A DNA stretch of 64,000 nt from Parahaliea mediterranea. Its GTDB lineage: Bacteria; Pseudomonadota; Gammaproteobacteria; Pseudomonadales; Halieaceae. The stretch is from NCBI RefSeq assembly GCF_003402235.1, contig NZ_QEWO01000001.1, positions 1,240,001 through 1,304,000 of the forward strand, in the 5' to 3' direction. Within the stretch, counting starts at the first letter, position 1, and each line of letters opens with the position of its first letter. This document shows, one piece after another, positions 35,496 to 44,668 of this stretch. The notes below the pieces were generated by a model, which saw only the letters and a program-made list of their open reading frames with translations, was not told the DNA's origin and did not search any database. Both the position numbers and the translations under genes were made by a program.

Positions 35496-35972
35496 ATGCC
35501 TAACTCCCTGGCCAAACAGGATTTGGACATCCTCCGCCTGCTGCAGCGGGACGCCACCCTCAGTACCGGCGAGGTCGCCGAGCGGGTGAACCTGTCCCAG
35601 TCCCCCTGCTGGCGCCGCATCAACCGGCTGGAGCAGGAGGGCATCATCCAGCGCCGCGTGGCCCTGCTGGACAGGGACGCCCTCGGCATGGAGGTCGTGG
35701 TGTTCGCCACCATTAACCTCACCTCCACCGGGCGCCAGAACCTGATGAGCTTTGAAGAGGAGATCGTGCGCCACCCGGAGGTCATGGAGTGTTACACCAT
35801 GACCGGGATATGGGACTATATGTTGAAGATCGTCACCCGGGACATCCGCCACTACGAGGAGTTTGTGCGCAACACCCTGACCGCCAGCCCGGCGATCCGC
35901 GAGCTGCACTCCCATATGGCGGTGACCGAGATCAAAAACAGCACCGAGCTGCCGCTGGATACCCAGCTGTAA
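35496..35972 (+). CDS. Lrp/AsnC-family transcriptional regulator
   Basis: Feast/famine regulator of 158 residues. The N-terminal winged helix-turn-helix is clear (LDILRLLQRDATLSTGEVAERV, LSQSPCWRRINRLEQEGII), followed by the RAM ligand domain (VMECYTMTGIWDYMLKIVT). These proteins bind amino acids and control amino-acid metabolism. It is divergent from the indolepyruvate oxidoreductase, its likely target, and two dyads lie in the intergenic space. Methionine aminotransferase follows 25 bp after its stop in the same direction and might share the transcript. Confidence 0.93.
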   Translation: MPNSLAKQDLDILRLLQRDATLSTGEVAERVNLSQSPCWRRINRLEQEGIIQRRVALLDRDALGMEVVVFATINLTSTGRQNLMSFEEEIVRHPEVMECYTMTGIWDYMLKIVTRDIRHYEEFVRNTLTASPAIRELHSHMAVTEIKNSTELPLDTQL

Positions 35973-35997
35973 GTCGCGCCACCGGCCAAAGGACGCC

Positions 35998-37143
35998 ATG
36001 AACCTGCACAGCAAGCTGCCGGATGTCGGCACCACCATCTTCACCCGCATGTCTGCCCTGGCGCGGGAGCATAACGCCATCAACCTGTCCCAGGGCTTTC
36101 CGGACTTCCCGGCCCCCGAGGGCTTGCGCCAGGCCCTGGCCCACCATGCACTCACCGGCCACAACCAGTACGCCCCGATGATCGGCGAAGCCGCCCTGCG
36201 CGAGCAGGTGGCCCTGCAGCTGCAGCGCTTTCGCGGGGTGCGGCCCGACCCGGTCGATGAAATCACCATCGTGCCCGGCGCCACCGAGGGCCTTTTTTGC
36301 GCGATCATGGCGCTGGTGGCGCGTGACGACGAAGTGCTTCTGCTGGACCCGTGCTACGACAGCTACGAGCCCGCGGTACGGCTGGCCGGCGGCCGGGCAG
36401 TGCATGTGCCGCTGGCAGAGCACGATTTTGCCATCGACTGGGATCGCGTGGCCGGGGCGCTGTCAGCTCGCAGCCGCATGATTGTCATCAACAGCCCCCA
36501 CAACCCCACCGGCGCCGTGCTCAGCCACGCCGACCTGGAAACCCTGCAGGCACTGGCAGAGCTGCACGACCTGCTGGTGGTGAGCGACGAGGTTTACGAG
36601 CACCTGGTGTACGACGGCCAGCACCACCACAGCGTGCTGCAATACCCGGCCCTGCGGGCGCGCAGCGTGGCGGTGTACTCCTTCGGCAAGACCTACGGTG
36701 TCACGGGCTGGAAAACCGGCTATTGCGTGGCCCCGGCGGCCATCACCACGGAGCTGCGCAAGGTGCACCAGTTCAACTGCTTTGTGGGCGTGACACCGGT
36801 GCAGCTGGCGCTGGCGGACTTCATGGCGGCCGAACCGGACTACCCCGCTGCGCTGGCGGGCTTTTACCAGGCCAAGCGGGATCTGCTGCAGCAGGCCCTG
36901 GCGCCCTCCCGCTTTCGTCTGCGCCCAAGCCCCGGCACGTATTTCCAGTTGCTGGACTACAGCGACATCAGCGATGAGCCCGATCATCACCTGTGCGAAC
37001 GCTGGACCGAAGCGGTCGGCGTTGCCAGCATTCCTATTTCCATTTTTTACCAGGCCCCGCCACAGCAGCATTTTCTGCGCCTGTGCTTTGCCAAGCAGGA
37101 CGAACAGCTGCTGCGGGCCGCGGAGGTACTATGCAGGATCTGA
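35998..37143 (+). CDS. PLP-dependent aminotransferase, YbdL-like methionine aminotransferase
   Basis: Class I/II aminotransferase of 381 residues. The PLP-binding lysine is in SFGKTYGVTGWKTGY (about residue 230), preceded by the NSPHNPTG substrate/cofactor loop and the DEVYEHLVY strand. The N-terminal INLSQGFPDFPAPEGL phrase is typical of the YbdL/KAT group, which transaminates methionine and aromatic amino acids using glutamine-derived or other 2-oxo acids. The downstream omega-amidase gene overlaps by 13 bp, the usual partner that hydrolyses 2-oxoglutaramate or similar amides, so the pair fits a glutamine transaminase/omega-amidase module. Confidence 0.9.
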   Translation: MNLHSKLPDVGTTIFTRMSALAREHNAINLSQGFPDFPAPEGLRQALAHHALTGHNQYAPMIGEAALREQVALQLQRFRGVRPDPVDEITIVPGATEGLFCAIMALVARDDEVLLLDPCYDSYEPAVRLAGGRAVHVPLAEHDFAIDWDRVAGALSARSRMIVINSPHNPTGAVLSHADLETLQALAELHDLLVVSDEVYEHLVYDGQHHHSVLQYPALRARSVAVYSFGKTYGVTGWKTGYCVAPAAITTELRKVHQFNCFVGVTPVQLALADFMAAEPDYPAALAGFYQAKRDLLQQALAPSRFRLRPSPGTYFQLLDYSDISDEPDHHLCERWTEAVGVASIPISIFYQAPPQQHFLRLCFAKQDEQLLRAAEVLCRI

Positions 37144-37916
37144 AGGTAGGCCTTATCCAGTGCGAACTGGCCTGGGAGGCCCCCGAGGACAACCGCCGCC
37201 AGTTTGACGAGGTGATTGCCGGCATCGCCAACAATACCGACCTGATCGTACTGCCGGAGATGTTCACCACAGGCTTTTCCATGAACGCCCTGGCCAATGC
37301 CGAAGCGCCCGGGGGCGACACGGAACAGTGGCTGCTGCAGACCGCGCGGGTGCGCAACTGCGCCATCACCGGCTCCATCGCCGTGCAGGTGGGCGAGGCG
37401 GTGTACAACCGCATGCTGTTTGCCACCCCCGACGGCTGCCAGCATTACGACAAACGGCACCTGTTTCGCATGGCCGGCGAGCACAAGCGCTACGCACCGG
37501 GCAGTGAAAGGGTGGTGGTGAACTGGCGTGGCTGGCGCATCCTGCTGCAGGTCTGCTATGACCTGCGCTTCCCGGTGTTCAGCCGCAACACCGGCGACTA
37601 TGACCTGGCAGTCTATGTGGCCAACTGGCCCGCGGCCCGGCGCCTGCACTGGCGCAGCCTGCTGCAGGCGCGCGCTATCGAAAACCAGGCCTGCGTGGTG
37701 GGGGTCAACCGCATCGGCAGCGATGCCAAAGGCCTGGATTACAGCGGCGACAGCCTGGCCATCGACGCCCAGGGCAACATGCTTGTTGACCCGGAAAATA
37801 AAAACGGCACCGCCAACGCTGTGTTGGACGGTGCCGCTCTGCTCAGGTACCGGGAGGGCTTTCCCTGCCAGCTGGATGCCGATGGCTTCCAGCTGACGGG
37901 CATCACCCTCCGGTGA
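37131..37916 (+). CDS. Omega-amidase, YafV-like nitrilase-family hydrolase
   Basis: Carbon-nitrogen hydrolase of 261 residues from the ATG at 37131, which lies inside the end of the aminotransferase gene. The nitrilase triad is visible: Glu in VLPEMFTTGF, Lys in YDKRHLFRM and nucleophile Cys in QVCYDLRFP; the last phrase is typical of YafV/Nit2 omega-amidases. It would hydrolyse 2-oxoglutaramate or 2-oxosuccinamate formed by the coupled aminotransferase, pulling the reaction forward, and may serve methionine salvage. It converges on ompA with only 7 bp between stops. Confidence 0.9.
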   Translation: MQDLKVGLIQCELAWEAPEDNRRQFDEVIAGIANNTDLIVLPEMFTTGFSMNALANAEAPGGDTEQWLLQTARVRNCAITGSIAVQVGEAVYNRMLFATPDGCQHYDKRHLFRMAGEHKRYAPGSERVVVNWRGWRILLQVCYDLRFPVFSRNTGDYDLAVYVANWPAARRLHWRSLLQARAIENQACVVGVNRIGSDAKGLDYSGDSLAIDAQGNMLVDPENKNGTANAVLDGAALLRYREGFPCQLDADGFQLTGITLR

Positions 37917-37923
37917 GCGTTAC

Positions 37924-38946
37924 TTACTCTTCGTAAGTCACTTCCAGGGTGGCCATGGTGCGGCGGTTTTGCGCGCGGCCATCCTTGGTGTCGTTGGTGG
38001 CAACCGGCTGGGACTCACCATAGCCGACCGGCTTGATACGGCTGGCGGAGATGCCGTACTGGTTAACCAGCATGTCTTTCACGGCGTCGGCACGACGCTG
38101 GGACAGTTTCTGGTTGTAGTCGTCCGGACCCACGCTGTCGGTGTGGCCTTCCAACTGCACGTCAACATCGTCGAAGCGCTTGAGGAAGTTGGCCAGCTCG
38201 CCGATGTCGTTGAAGTACTGCTCTTTCACCTGGCTGGAGTCGAAGTCGAAGTTCACCTTCAGCTTGATGGAAGCAACACGCTCAACCGGCAGCGGGCAGC
38301 CGTTGGCGTCGACGCGGGTACCAGCCGGGGTGCCGGGGCACTGGTCTTTGTCGTCGGTTACGCCGTCACCGTCAGAATCCACTGGCGCCGGAGGCGGCGG
38401 GGGAGTGTCTTCCTTCACTTTACCGAAGTAGTAGTTCAGGCCTGCGCTCAGCAGCAGGTCGTTCTCGCTCTCGTCCAGGCTGTGCACCAGACGGGCTTCC
38501 AGGCGGGCGCCGAAACGGGGCGTCAGCATGTAGCGGATACCGGCACCGGCATTCAGCACGGTTTCGACAGAATCCACACCGGTGTCGTCGACTTCAAAGT
38601 CGATCTCACCACCACCAAAGGCCAGGTAGGGACGCACGCGGTTGCCGCCACCGATGTAGCTGCCGCCGTAGTACAGCATGTCCAGCTGCCAGGTGGAGAC
38701 ATCGACGTCAACACCGTTGGTGTTGGTTTCATCTTCTGCGTAGAAGATTTCCGCCGCCCAGTTATCGTCAAAGGCGTACTCCAGGCTCACCCAGGGCGTT
38801 GCGGTATCGTCGATATTGCGGTCATTGTCGAAATACCACTGACCGATCCCCCCGTTAATGGTAATGGGTACATCGGCGGATGCGGGCACCGCCAGCACCG
38901 AGGCCAGCGCTGCACCGGCCGCAAGGGAAAGAATTCGTTTTTTCAT
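37924..38946 (-). CDS. OmpA/OprF-like outer-membrane porin with peptidoglycan-binding domain
   Basis: Outer-membrane protein of 340 residues from the ATG at 38946, preceded by CAGGAGATG; an upstream ATG at 38967 is weaker. Signal peptide (MKKRILSLAAGAAL ... ASADV), then an eight-stranded beta-barrel to about residue 170, a calcium-binding thrombospondin-3-like linker (DSDGDGVTDDKDQCPGTPAG) and a C-terminal OmpA domain with GHTDSVGPDDYNQKLSQRRAD, which contacts peptidoglycan. It is a structural porin or anchor. A good minus-strand promoter lies upstream. The gene is single, convergent with the omega-amidase. Confidence 0.93.
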   Translation of the reverse strand: MKKRILSLAAGAALASVLAVPASADVPITINGGIGQWYFDNDRNIDDTATPWVSLEYAFDDNWAAEIFYAEDETNTNGVDVDVSTWQLDMLYYGGSYIGGGNRVRPYLAFGGGEIDFEVDDTGVDSVETVLNAGAGIRYMLTPRFGARLEARLVHSLDESENDLLLSAGLNYYFGKVKEDTPPPPPAPVDSDGDGVTDDKDQCPGTPAGTRVDANGCPLPVERVASIKLKVNFDFDSSQVKEQYFNDIGELANFLKRFDDVDVQLEGHTDSVGPDDYNQKLSQRRADAVKDMLVNQYGISASRIKPVGYGESQPVATNDTKDGRAQNRRTMATLEVTYEE

Positions 38947-39011
38947 TGTTACACATCTCCTGATCAAAAATACGCACGCCCGAGCCTAGTCGCGCGACCC
39001 TACGTCACTTC

Positions 39012-39040
39012 AATATAGCAGTGATTTTTGAACTTTCTAA
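39012..39040 (-). promoter_or_regulatory. Candidate sigma-70 promoter for ompA
   Basis: On the minus strand TTAGAA (39040-39035), a 17-bp spacer and TATATT (39017-39012), within an AT-rich island, giving a leader of about 60 bases before the ompA ATG. Confidence 0.5.
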
Positions 39041-39117
39041 TAAAGTTGGGGTGGAATTTTTACGGTGATTTTTGCGCACTTTGCCGGGAATAAACCCGGC
39101 GCACCGACGCGCCACCG

Positions 39118-39831
39118 CTACCAGTCCAGCACCCGTTTGACAAAGGGCACCGTCAGCGCTCGCTGCTCTGCGAGGGAATGACGGTCAAGCAAAGCCAGTA
39201 TATCGAGCAGTTCTGGCAGTGCCCGTGGCGCCCTGGCGACTATGAAGCGGGCCACTTCGGGCGGCAGCTGCAGGCCGCGGCGAGCGGCCCTGAAAGCCAG
39301 CACCCGACATTTGTGCTCATCGTCGCTGTCCGGCAGATGATAAACGATTCCCCACCCCAAGCGCGAGCGCAAGTCGGCCAACTGGACTGCCAAATGCCGC
39401 GGTGCGGCGTTGGCGGCCAGCAAAAGGCGGCATCCCGCCGCCCGCGCGCGGTTGAAAAAGTGGAACAGCGCCTGCTCCCAGTCATCATTTCCGGCCACCC
39501 GCTGCACATCGTCCAGGCACACCAGGGCCAGGTTCTCCATGTCTGCCAGCACCGCGTCCGGCGTGTAATCCAGAACCTCGCCCAGGGGCAGGTACAGGGC
39601 CCCCTGCGGCGCCAGGTGGCAGCTGGCCTGCAGCAGGTGGGATTTGCCGCTGCCGGGTGCGCCATGCAGGAAGATCACCGGCTCGCCGGAGTCCTCCAGC
39701 TGGCGGCGCAGCTGGGGCAGCAGCGGCGCCACCGCCTCTGTCGCCAGGAAGTTGTCGAGCGTGGCGTCGTCACGCAACTGAACGTTGAGGGCAAGCTGAT
39801 GCCCACCGGAAGCTGCCATGGACACGCTCAT
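39118..39831 (-). CDS. hda: DnaA regulatory inactivator Hda
   Basis: DnaA-related AAA+ protein of 237 residues that, with the sliding clamp, stimulates ATP hydrolysis by DnaA to prevent over-initiation. The N-terminus has QLALNVQLRDDATLDNFL, Walker A is GAPGSGKSHLLQ and Walker B is LVCLDDVQ; the arginine-bearing sensor segment LRSRLGWG is also present. It lacks DnaA's DNA-binding domain IV, as expected. Its start overlaps the end of the perM-like gene by 4 bp (minus strand), forming the order DUF2066-perM-hda, which resembles Pseudomonas. Confidence 0.92.
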   Translation of the reverse strand: MSVSMAASGGHQLALNVQLRDDATLDNFLATEAVAPLLPQLRRQLEDSGEPVIFLHGAPGSGKSHLLQASCHLAPQGALYLPLGEVLDYTPDAVLADMENLALVCLDDVQRVAGNDDWEQALFHFFNRARAAGCRLLLAANAAPRHLAVQLADLRSRLGWGIVYHLPDSDDEHKCRVLAFRAARRGLQLPPEVARFIVARAPRALPELLDILALLDRHSLAEQRALTVPFVKRVLDW

Positions 39832-40910
39832 TCCCCGGTGTAAAGGTCGCTGGCCCGGTAATGCGCCACCGCGTGCCGCAAAAAGACCATGATCACCGCC
39901 GACACCGGCAGGGCCACCAGCACGCCGACAAAACCGGCAATCTGGCCACCGGCCATCAATGCAAAAATCACCGCCACCGGGTGCAGCCCGATGCGATCCC
40001 CCACCAGGATTGGCGTGAGCACAACCGACTCCAGCACCTGCCCGATGCCGAACACCAGGGCCACCAGCAGCAGGGCGCTCACTTCGTGGAACTGGAACCA
40101 GGCCACCAGCAGGGAGCTGACAATACCCACAATAAAGCCGAGATAGGGCACGATGCTGGCCAGGCCCGCCACCATGCCCAGCACCAGGGCCAGCTGCACC
40201 CCGACAACACTGAGCCCGATACTGTAGATCACCCCCAGGGCCAGCATCACCAGCAGCTGCCCGCGAATGAAGGCGCCCAGCACCTCATCGGCCTCGCCGA
40301 CCATCAGCGCAGTGTTCTCCTGCCAGGCCTTGGGCACCATGCGCAGGATTTTGGCCATCAGGATGTCCCAGTCGCGCATCAGGTAAAAGGCCACCACAGG
40401 CACCAGGGCCAGGTTGAAGATGCCGGCCAGCAGGCCAGCGCCGGAGCCGGTAATGCGGCGCAGGGTCGAGGCGGTGGCCTTGCCCAGCGACTGCCAGTTC
40501 TCCGCCAGACGCGAGGTCCAGTCGATTTCCGGCAGGGCCGACACCGGCACACTGAAGCGGGCCTGCAGCCAGGGCAGCAGGGTGTCGGTGATCCAGCGGT
40601 AGATATCGGGAATTTTGCGCACCAGGGCATCTATCTGGTGAATCAGCGCCGGAATGGCAATCAGCAGGGCGATGGCCAGCAGGGCAGTGAAGATCAGGAA
40701 CACCACCGACACGCCAAGCCCACGCCCCATGCCGCGCCGTTCCAGCATATCCACCAGGGGGTCGCCGAGGTAGCCAATCAGGGCGCCCAGCACAAAGGGC
40801 AGCAAAATCGGTTGCAGCAGGTAAAAGGCCAGACCCAGCGCCACCAGAACGGCGAGCAGCCAGGGCCAGCGGCGCGGCCCCAGGGGGCCGGCGGTCACGG
40901 GTTCTGCCAT
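39828..40910 (-). CDS. AI-2E/PerM-family transporter
   Basis: Inner-membrane protein of 360 residues with about eight hydrophobic helices. The family phrases LPFVLGALIGYLGDPLVDMLERRG near the start, VIYSIGLSVVGVQLALVLGMVAGLASIVPYLG in the middle and VGVLVALPVSAVIMVFLRHA near the end identify the AI-2E/PerM group. Some members export autoinducer-2 or act as Na+/H+ antiporters; the role here is unassigned. It overlaps hda by 4 bp downstream and DUF2066 by 16 bp upstream, so these three genes are transcribed together. Confidence 0.9.
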   Translation of the reverse strand: MAEPVTAGPLGPRRWPWLLAVLVALGLAFYLLQPILLPFVLGALIGYLGDPLVDMLERRGMGRGLGVSVVFLIFTALLAIALLIAIPALIHQIDALVRKIPDIYRWITDTLLPWLQARFSVPVSALPEIDWTSRLAENWQSLGKATASTLRRITGSGAGLLAGIFNLALVPVVAFYLMRDWDILMAKILRMVPKAWQENTALMVGEADEVLGAFIRGQLLVMLALGVIYSIGLSVVGVQLALVLGMVAGLASIVPYLGFIVGIVSSLLVAWFQFHEVSALLLVALVFGIGQVLESVVLTPILVGDRIGLHPVAVIFALMAGGQIAGFVGVLVALPVSAVIMVFLRHAVAHYRASDLYTGE

Positions 40911-41989
40911 TGATACCTCAACTCATCGGTGGCGCCCGGCGCGGTGGCCGGCACCAGGCGCTTGTTCAGCTGGATCAGCGCGGCCAGCTGGCCGGCATCG
41001 GCCTGGGCGCTCAGGCGCAGCTGCAGGCGGTCGCCGCTGATGTGTTCCACGCGCGCCTGCTCAACCAGCTCCAGGCCCTCCAGCCAGGAGACAATCGCCG
41101 CGTAATCGGCGTAGCTGCGCACATTGCTCACGGTCATGGCGGTACCGGTGGCCGGCGCCGCCCCGGCGGCCACGGCGTAGCGTGCCGCCATGGTCTCGGC
41201 GACCAGCGCGGCACCGGCGCCAAGGAAGTCCTCGCGGCTTTCCGGCGAAGCGCTGCGGTCAACCCGGTCCTTATCGGTAAAGTAGGCCCAGTCTCCCAGC
41301 CACTGGCCGCCGGACAGCTCACTCAAACGACCGGCCAGAATGTTGTCGCTGCGATAGCGGGCGGAGGCCTGGCGCAGCGCCACCTCGCCCAGCGACCAGG
41401 CCTGGGCCGGCGACAGGGCCGCAGCATCGGCCAGATCAAACAGGGGGAAACGCAGGGGCACCCCGCGGGCGCGAAAATCCGCTTCGAGCTTGCGCACCAG
41501 CTCCGGGGCCGTTTCGCGGTTGACGAACTGTCGCCCTTGCGGGGAGTCCTGCACCAGCCACAGCAATACCGAAGGCCGGTTGGCCGTCCACAGGGGCGCG
41601 CCGGCCTCTCGCAACAAGCCCGACACCCAGCCCTGGCTGAACTCAAAGCGGGCGGCCAGGGGCTGATCCGGGTCGTCGGTGCGGGCATAGGAGAACTGCT
41701 GGGCCTGGGACATGGCGTTATTCAATGCCGCCGGGATGCCCGGCAACTCCAGCACCTCGGTGCTGCCGGAGACCTTCACCAGCACCTGGGACAGCGCCTC
41801 CTGTGCCGCCTGGGCCAGGGCCTTCTGGCTGCGGTCGGCCACCGGCGCCTGCCCGGTGTAAAGGTCCTTCACTACTTCCGCCCCGGCCCCGGTGGGCAAT
41901 GCTAGGGCAAGGCCCAGCAGCAGCAAGGCGCCATGGCGCCGCAACAGATTGATCACAGATTTCCCCGCAAAACTCGGCAAGGCTTGCAT
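40895..41989 (-). CDS. DUF2066 exported protein
   Basis: Protein of 364 residues from the ATG at 41989, which opens a signal peptide (hydrophobic core LLLLGLALALPTGAGAE). An ATG at 42115 would add 42 residues and lies across the purM promoter region, so it is rejected. The conserved DUF2066 opening VVKDLYTGQAPVADRSQKALAQAAQEALSQVLVKVSG is present. Function is unknown; it appears in pseudomonads next to purM and the hda cluster, as here. It is divergent from purM with 143 bp between starts. Confidence 0.85.
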   Translation of the reverse strand: MQALPSFAGKSVINLLRRHGALLLLGLALALPTGAGAEVVKDLYTGQAPVADRSQKALAQAAQEALSQVLVKVSGSTEVLELPGIPAALNNAMSQAQQFSYARTDDPDQPLAARFEFSQGWVSGLLREAGAPLWTANRPSVLLWLVQDSPQGRQFVNRETAPELVRKLEADFRARGVPLRFPLFDLADAAALSPAQAWSLGEVALRQASARYRSDNILAGRLSELSGGQWLGDWAYFTDKDRVDRSASPESREDFLGAGAALVAETMAARYAVAAGAAPATGTAMTVSNVRSYADYAAIVSWLEGLELVEQARVEHISGDRLQLRLSAQADAGQLAALIQLNKRLVPATAPGATDELRYQWQNP

Positions 41990-42050
41990 TGTAGCAGCCC
42001 CGCATGACAACTGAAGACGCGAGTTCGGCGCGGCGACACTTGTGTGAACA

Positions 42051-42098
42051 ATTGCCCCTGCGGGGTGTATCGCCGGGGCAATACCGCTAGAATAGCGG
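42051..42098 (+). promoter_or_regulatory. purM upstream region: nested inverted repeats and -10 element
   Basis: ATTGCCCC (42051-42058) and GGGGCAAT (42075-42082) form 8-bp arms. CCGCTA-GAA-TAGCGG (42084-42098) forms a second perfect dyad that contains TAGAAT (42088-42093), a good -10 element about 40 bp before the purM ATG. No clear -35 or PurR-type box was seen. The second dyad could be an operator. Confidence 0.4.
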
Positions 42099-42132
42099 GC
42101 CCTCCAGATTCCCAATACCGGACCCGTACCGC

Positions 42133-43176
42133 ATGAGCACAGACAAGGGCGCGCCCTCCCTCAGTTACCAGGACGCCGGCGTTAACATCGACGCCGGCAA
42201 TGCACTGGTCGAGCGCATCAAGAGCGTCTCCAAAAAGACCACCCGCCCCGAGGTGCTCGGTGGCCTCGGTGGTTTCGGCGCCCTCTGCGAACTGCCGGCG
42301 GGCTACCGCCAGCCGGTACTGGTTTCCGGCACTGACGGGGTGGGCACCAAGCTGCGCCTGGCGATGGATCTTGGCATTCACGACACCATTGGCATCGACC
42401 TGGTGGCCATGTGCGTCAACGACCTGGTGGTGGCTGGCGCCGAGCCACTGCTGTTTCTGGACTACTACGCAACCGGCGCCCTCAATGTGGACACCGCCGT
42501 GGATGTGGTGACCGGCATTGGCCGCGGCTGCGAGCTGGCGGGCTGCGCCCTGGTGGGCGGCGAAACCGCCGAAATGCCCGGCATGTACGAGGGCGAGGAC
42601 TACGACCTGGCCGGCTTCTGCGTGGGCGTGGTGGAAAAAGACGAGATCATCGACGGCAGCAGCGTGGCCGCCGGCGACGTGCTGGTGGGCATTGCCAGCT
42701 CCGGCCCCCACTCCAATGGCTATTCCCTGATTCGCAAGATCATCGAGGTCAGCGGCGCCGACCTGCAGCAGCCCCTGGGGGACACCACCCTCGGCCGCGC
42801 CCTGCTGGAACCCACCACCATTTACGTCAAACCCCTGCTGGCGCTGTTCAAGCAGGTGCGGGTGAAGGCCCTGTCCCACATCACCGGTGGCGGCCTGCTG
42901 GAGAACCTGCCGCGGGTGCTGCCAGACAACTGCCGCGCCCACATCGACACCGCCAGCTGGCAGTGGCCAGCGGTATTTAGCTGGCTGCAGCAGCAGGGCA
43001 ATGTACAAACCCGCGAAATGTACCGCACCTTCAACTGCGGCGTGGGCATGGTGCTCTGTGTGGCGCCGGCGGATGTAGACGCCACCCTGGCGGCACTGGC
43101 CGGCAGCGGCCTGTCGGCCTGGCAGATCGGCCACATTGAGCCGGGCGAACACGGGGTAGAGCTGGGCACGGCATGA
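42133..43176 (+). CDS. purM: Phosphoribosylformylglycinamidine cyclo-ligase (AIR synthetase)
   Basis: Fifth enzyme of de novo purine synthesis, making AIR from FGAM with ATP, 347 residues. Family phrases include [16 protein letters not shown] at the N-terminus, [16 protein letters not shown] (ATP/Mg loop), [12 protein letters not shown] and [15 protein letters not shown], then [16 protein letters not shown]. The stop overlaps the purN start by 4 bp, so AIR synthetase and GAR transformylase are coupled, as in many gammaproteobacteria. Confidence 0.97.
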   Translation: MSTDKGAPSLSYQDAGVNIDAGNALVERIKSVSKKTTRPEVLGGLGGFGALCELPAGYRQPVLVSGTDGVGTKLRLAMDLGIHDTIGIDLVAMCVNDLVVAGAEPLLFLDYYATGALNVDTAVDVVTGIGRGCELAGCALVGGETAEMPGMYEGEDYDLAGFCVGVVEKDEIIDGSSVAAGDVLVGIASSGPHSNGYSLIRKIIEVSGADLQQPLGDTTLGRALLEPTTIYVKPLLALFKQVRVKALSHITGGGLLENLPRVLPDNCRAHIDTASWQWPAVFSWLQQQGNVQTREMYRTFNCGVGMVLCVAPADVDATLAALAGSGLSAWQIGHIEPGEHGVELGTA

Positions 43177-43859
43177 GCCAGACCACCGCACGCCCTGCCC
43201 TGCCCGTTGCCATTCTTATTTCCGGGCGCGGCTCCAACATGGTGGCCTTTATAGAAGCCGTGGCCGTCGGCCAGCTGGATGCCAACATCACGCTGGTGCT
43301 GAGCAACAACCCCGACGCCGCGGGCCTGGCCCGCGCCCGCGAGGCGGGCATTGCCACAGCAGTGGTCAATCACCGCGACTACGACAGCCGCGAGGCCTTC
43401 GACGCCGCCATGGTGGCCCGCCTGCGCGAGGCCGGGGCGGAGCTGGTGATCCTGGCCGGCTTCATGCGCATCCTGACTTCTGTGTTTATTACCGCTTTCC
43501 GGGGCCGGCTGTTGAACATTCACCCGTCCCTGCTGCCAAAGTATCCGGGTCTCAACACCCACCAGCGCGCGCTGGACGCCGGCGACAGTGAAGCCGGCGT
43601 GACCGTGCACTTTGTCACCGAGGAACTCGATGGCGGCCCGCCGATTCTGCAGGCACGGGTACCCATCCAGCGCGGCGACACCGCCGACACCCTGGCGGCG
43701 CGGGTGATTGTTGAGGAGCACAAGATCTATCCGCTGGCCGCCCGCTGGTTCGTGCAGGGGCGGCTGGCGCTGAGTGAGCAAGGAGCGTTTCTCGATGGAG
43801 AGCGATTACCGGACACCGGCCTCGCCTACCGGCCGGGCCTCGACGAGGTCGCAGGCTAG
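43173..43859 (+). CDS. purN: Phosphoribosylglycinamide formyltransferase (GAR transformylase 1)
   Basis: 10-formyl-THF-dependent GAR transformylase, 228 residues. The phosphate loop is [11 protein letters not shown], and the catalytic region is [36 protein letters not shown] with the Asn-His-Asp triad. It follows purM with a 4-bp overlap. Its last 65 bases overlap the next gene if the DUF3108 start at 43795 is correct. Confidence 0.96.
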   Translation: MSQTTARPALPVAILISGRGSNMVAFIEAVAVGQLDANITLVLSNNPDAAGLARAREAGIATAVVNHRDYDSREAFDAAMVARLREAGAELVILAGFMRILTSVFITAFRGRLLNIHPSLLPKYPGLNTHQRALDAGDSEAGVTVHFVTEELDGGPPILQARVPIQRGDTADTLAARVIVEEHKIYPLAARWFVQGRLALSEQGAFLDGERLPDTGLAYRPGLDEVAG

Positions 43860-44586
43860 CTTGGCCCGGATCTTCGCACTGCTGACCGGGGCCGTCCTCG
43901 GCCTCACACCGCTGCTGGGAGCCGCCGTGGACAGCCTGCGCTCCTATACCGCCGAATACGACACCAGCGCCCTGGGCATGCACCTCACCCTGCACCGCGA
44001 GTTAAAAGGTGACGGCGAGGGCGGCTACACCCTCACCAACGGCGGCAAAATCCTGGTGGCGGGCTTTCACGAGGTGGCGGTGTTCAGCGTGCGCGAAGGC
44101 GAGGTGATTCCCAAATCCTATGTGTACCAGGGCACCGGGCTGATCAACCGGCGCCGCGAGGTACACATCACCCCCGGCGCCGACACCCTGCGCAGCCTGT
44201 ACAAGGGCGAGTGGTACGAGTTGCCCAACAAGCCCGGCACCCTCGACCGCCTGAGCCAGCAGGAGCACCTGCGCCTGCTGATGCTGAGCGACCCGAATCC
44301 GCGGGATGACCTGGTCATCACCGTGGCCGACGGCCGCAAGGTGAAGGACTACAAGATTGAATTTGTCGGCGAAGAAACCGTCGAGACCGCCGTAGGGCCG
44401 GTAAAAACCCTGCATTTTGCCCGCCTGCACGACGACCCGGATCGCAGCTCGGAAATCTGGGTGGCTCCGGACTGGGACTACCTGATGGTGAAAACCGTGC
44501 ATGTCGAGGATGACAAGCCGGTGGAAGTGCTGCTGACCAAGGCCAGCATCGACGGCGTTCCGGTAGGCAGCGACGCGGACAACTAG
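43795..44586 (+). CDS. DUF3108 exported protein
   Basis: Protein of 263 residues from the ATG at 43795, chosen for the AAGGAG nine bases upstream; it overlaps purN by 65 bp. A TTG at 43861, right after the purN stop, is the alternative. Either way the N-terminus carries a signal peptide (LARIFALLTGAVLGLTPLLGAA). The rest matches the DUF3108 pattern: SYTAEYDTSALGMHLTLHREL, GGKILVAGFHEVAVFSVREG and EIWVAPDWDYLMVKTVHVEDD, a beta-rich domain of unknown function. The position after purMN matches Pseudomonas. Confidence 0.83.
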   Translation: MESDYRTPASPTGRASTRSQASLARIFALLTGAVLGLTPLLGAAVDSLRSYTAEYDTSALGMHLTLHRELKGDGEGGYTLTNGGKILVAGFHEVAVFSVREGEVIPKSYVYQGTGLINRRREVHITPGADTLRSLYKGEWYELPNKPGTLDRLSQQEHLRLLMLSDPNPRDDLVITVADGRKVKDYKIEFVGEETVETAVGPVKTLHFARLHDDPDRSSEIWVAPDWDYLMVKTVHVEDDKPVEVLLTKASIDGVPVGSDADN

Positions 44587-44610
44587 CCGCCAGCACGCCA
44601 GCCGGCCTTA

Positions 44611-44636
44611 GGCGGGGCACACAACGCCGCCCCGCC
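44611..44636. terminator. GC hairpin between convergent DUF3108 and dcd genes
   Basis: GGCGGGGC (44611-44618) and GCCCCGCC (44629-44636), perfect 8-bp arms around a 10-base loop, 24 bp after the DUF3108 stop. No T tract on either side; possibly a shared, weak terminator. Confidence 0.4.
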
Positions 44637-44668
44637 CACTCCCCACTCTTACACCCTATTCGGCGCGC

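Noticed and set aside
41953-43191. Minus-strand frame over purM
   Set aside because: No motif; purM is complete on the plus strand with full synthetase signatures.
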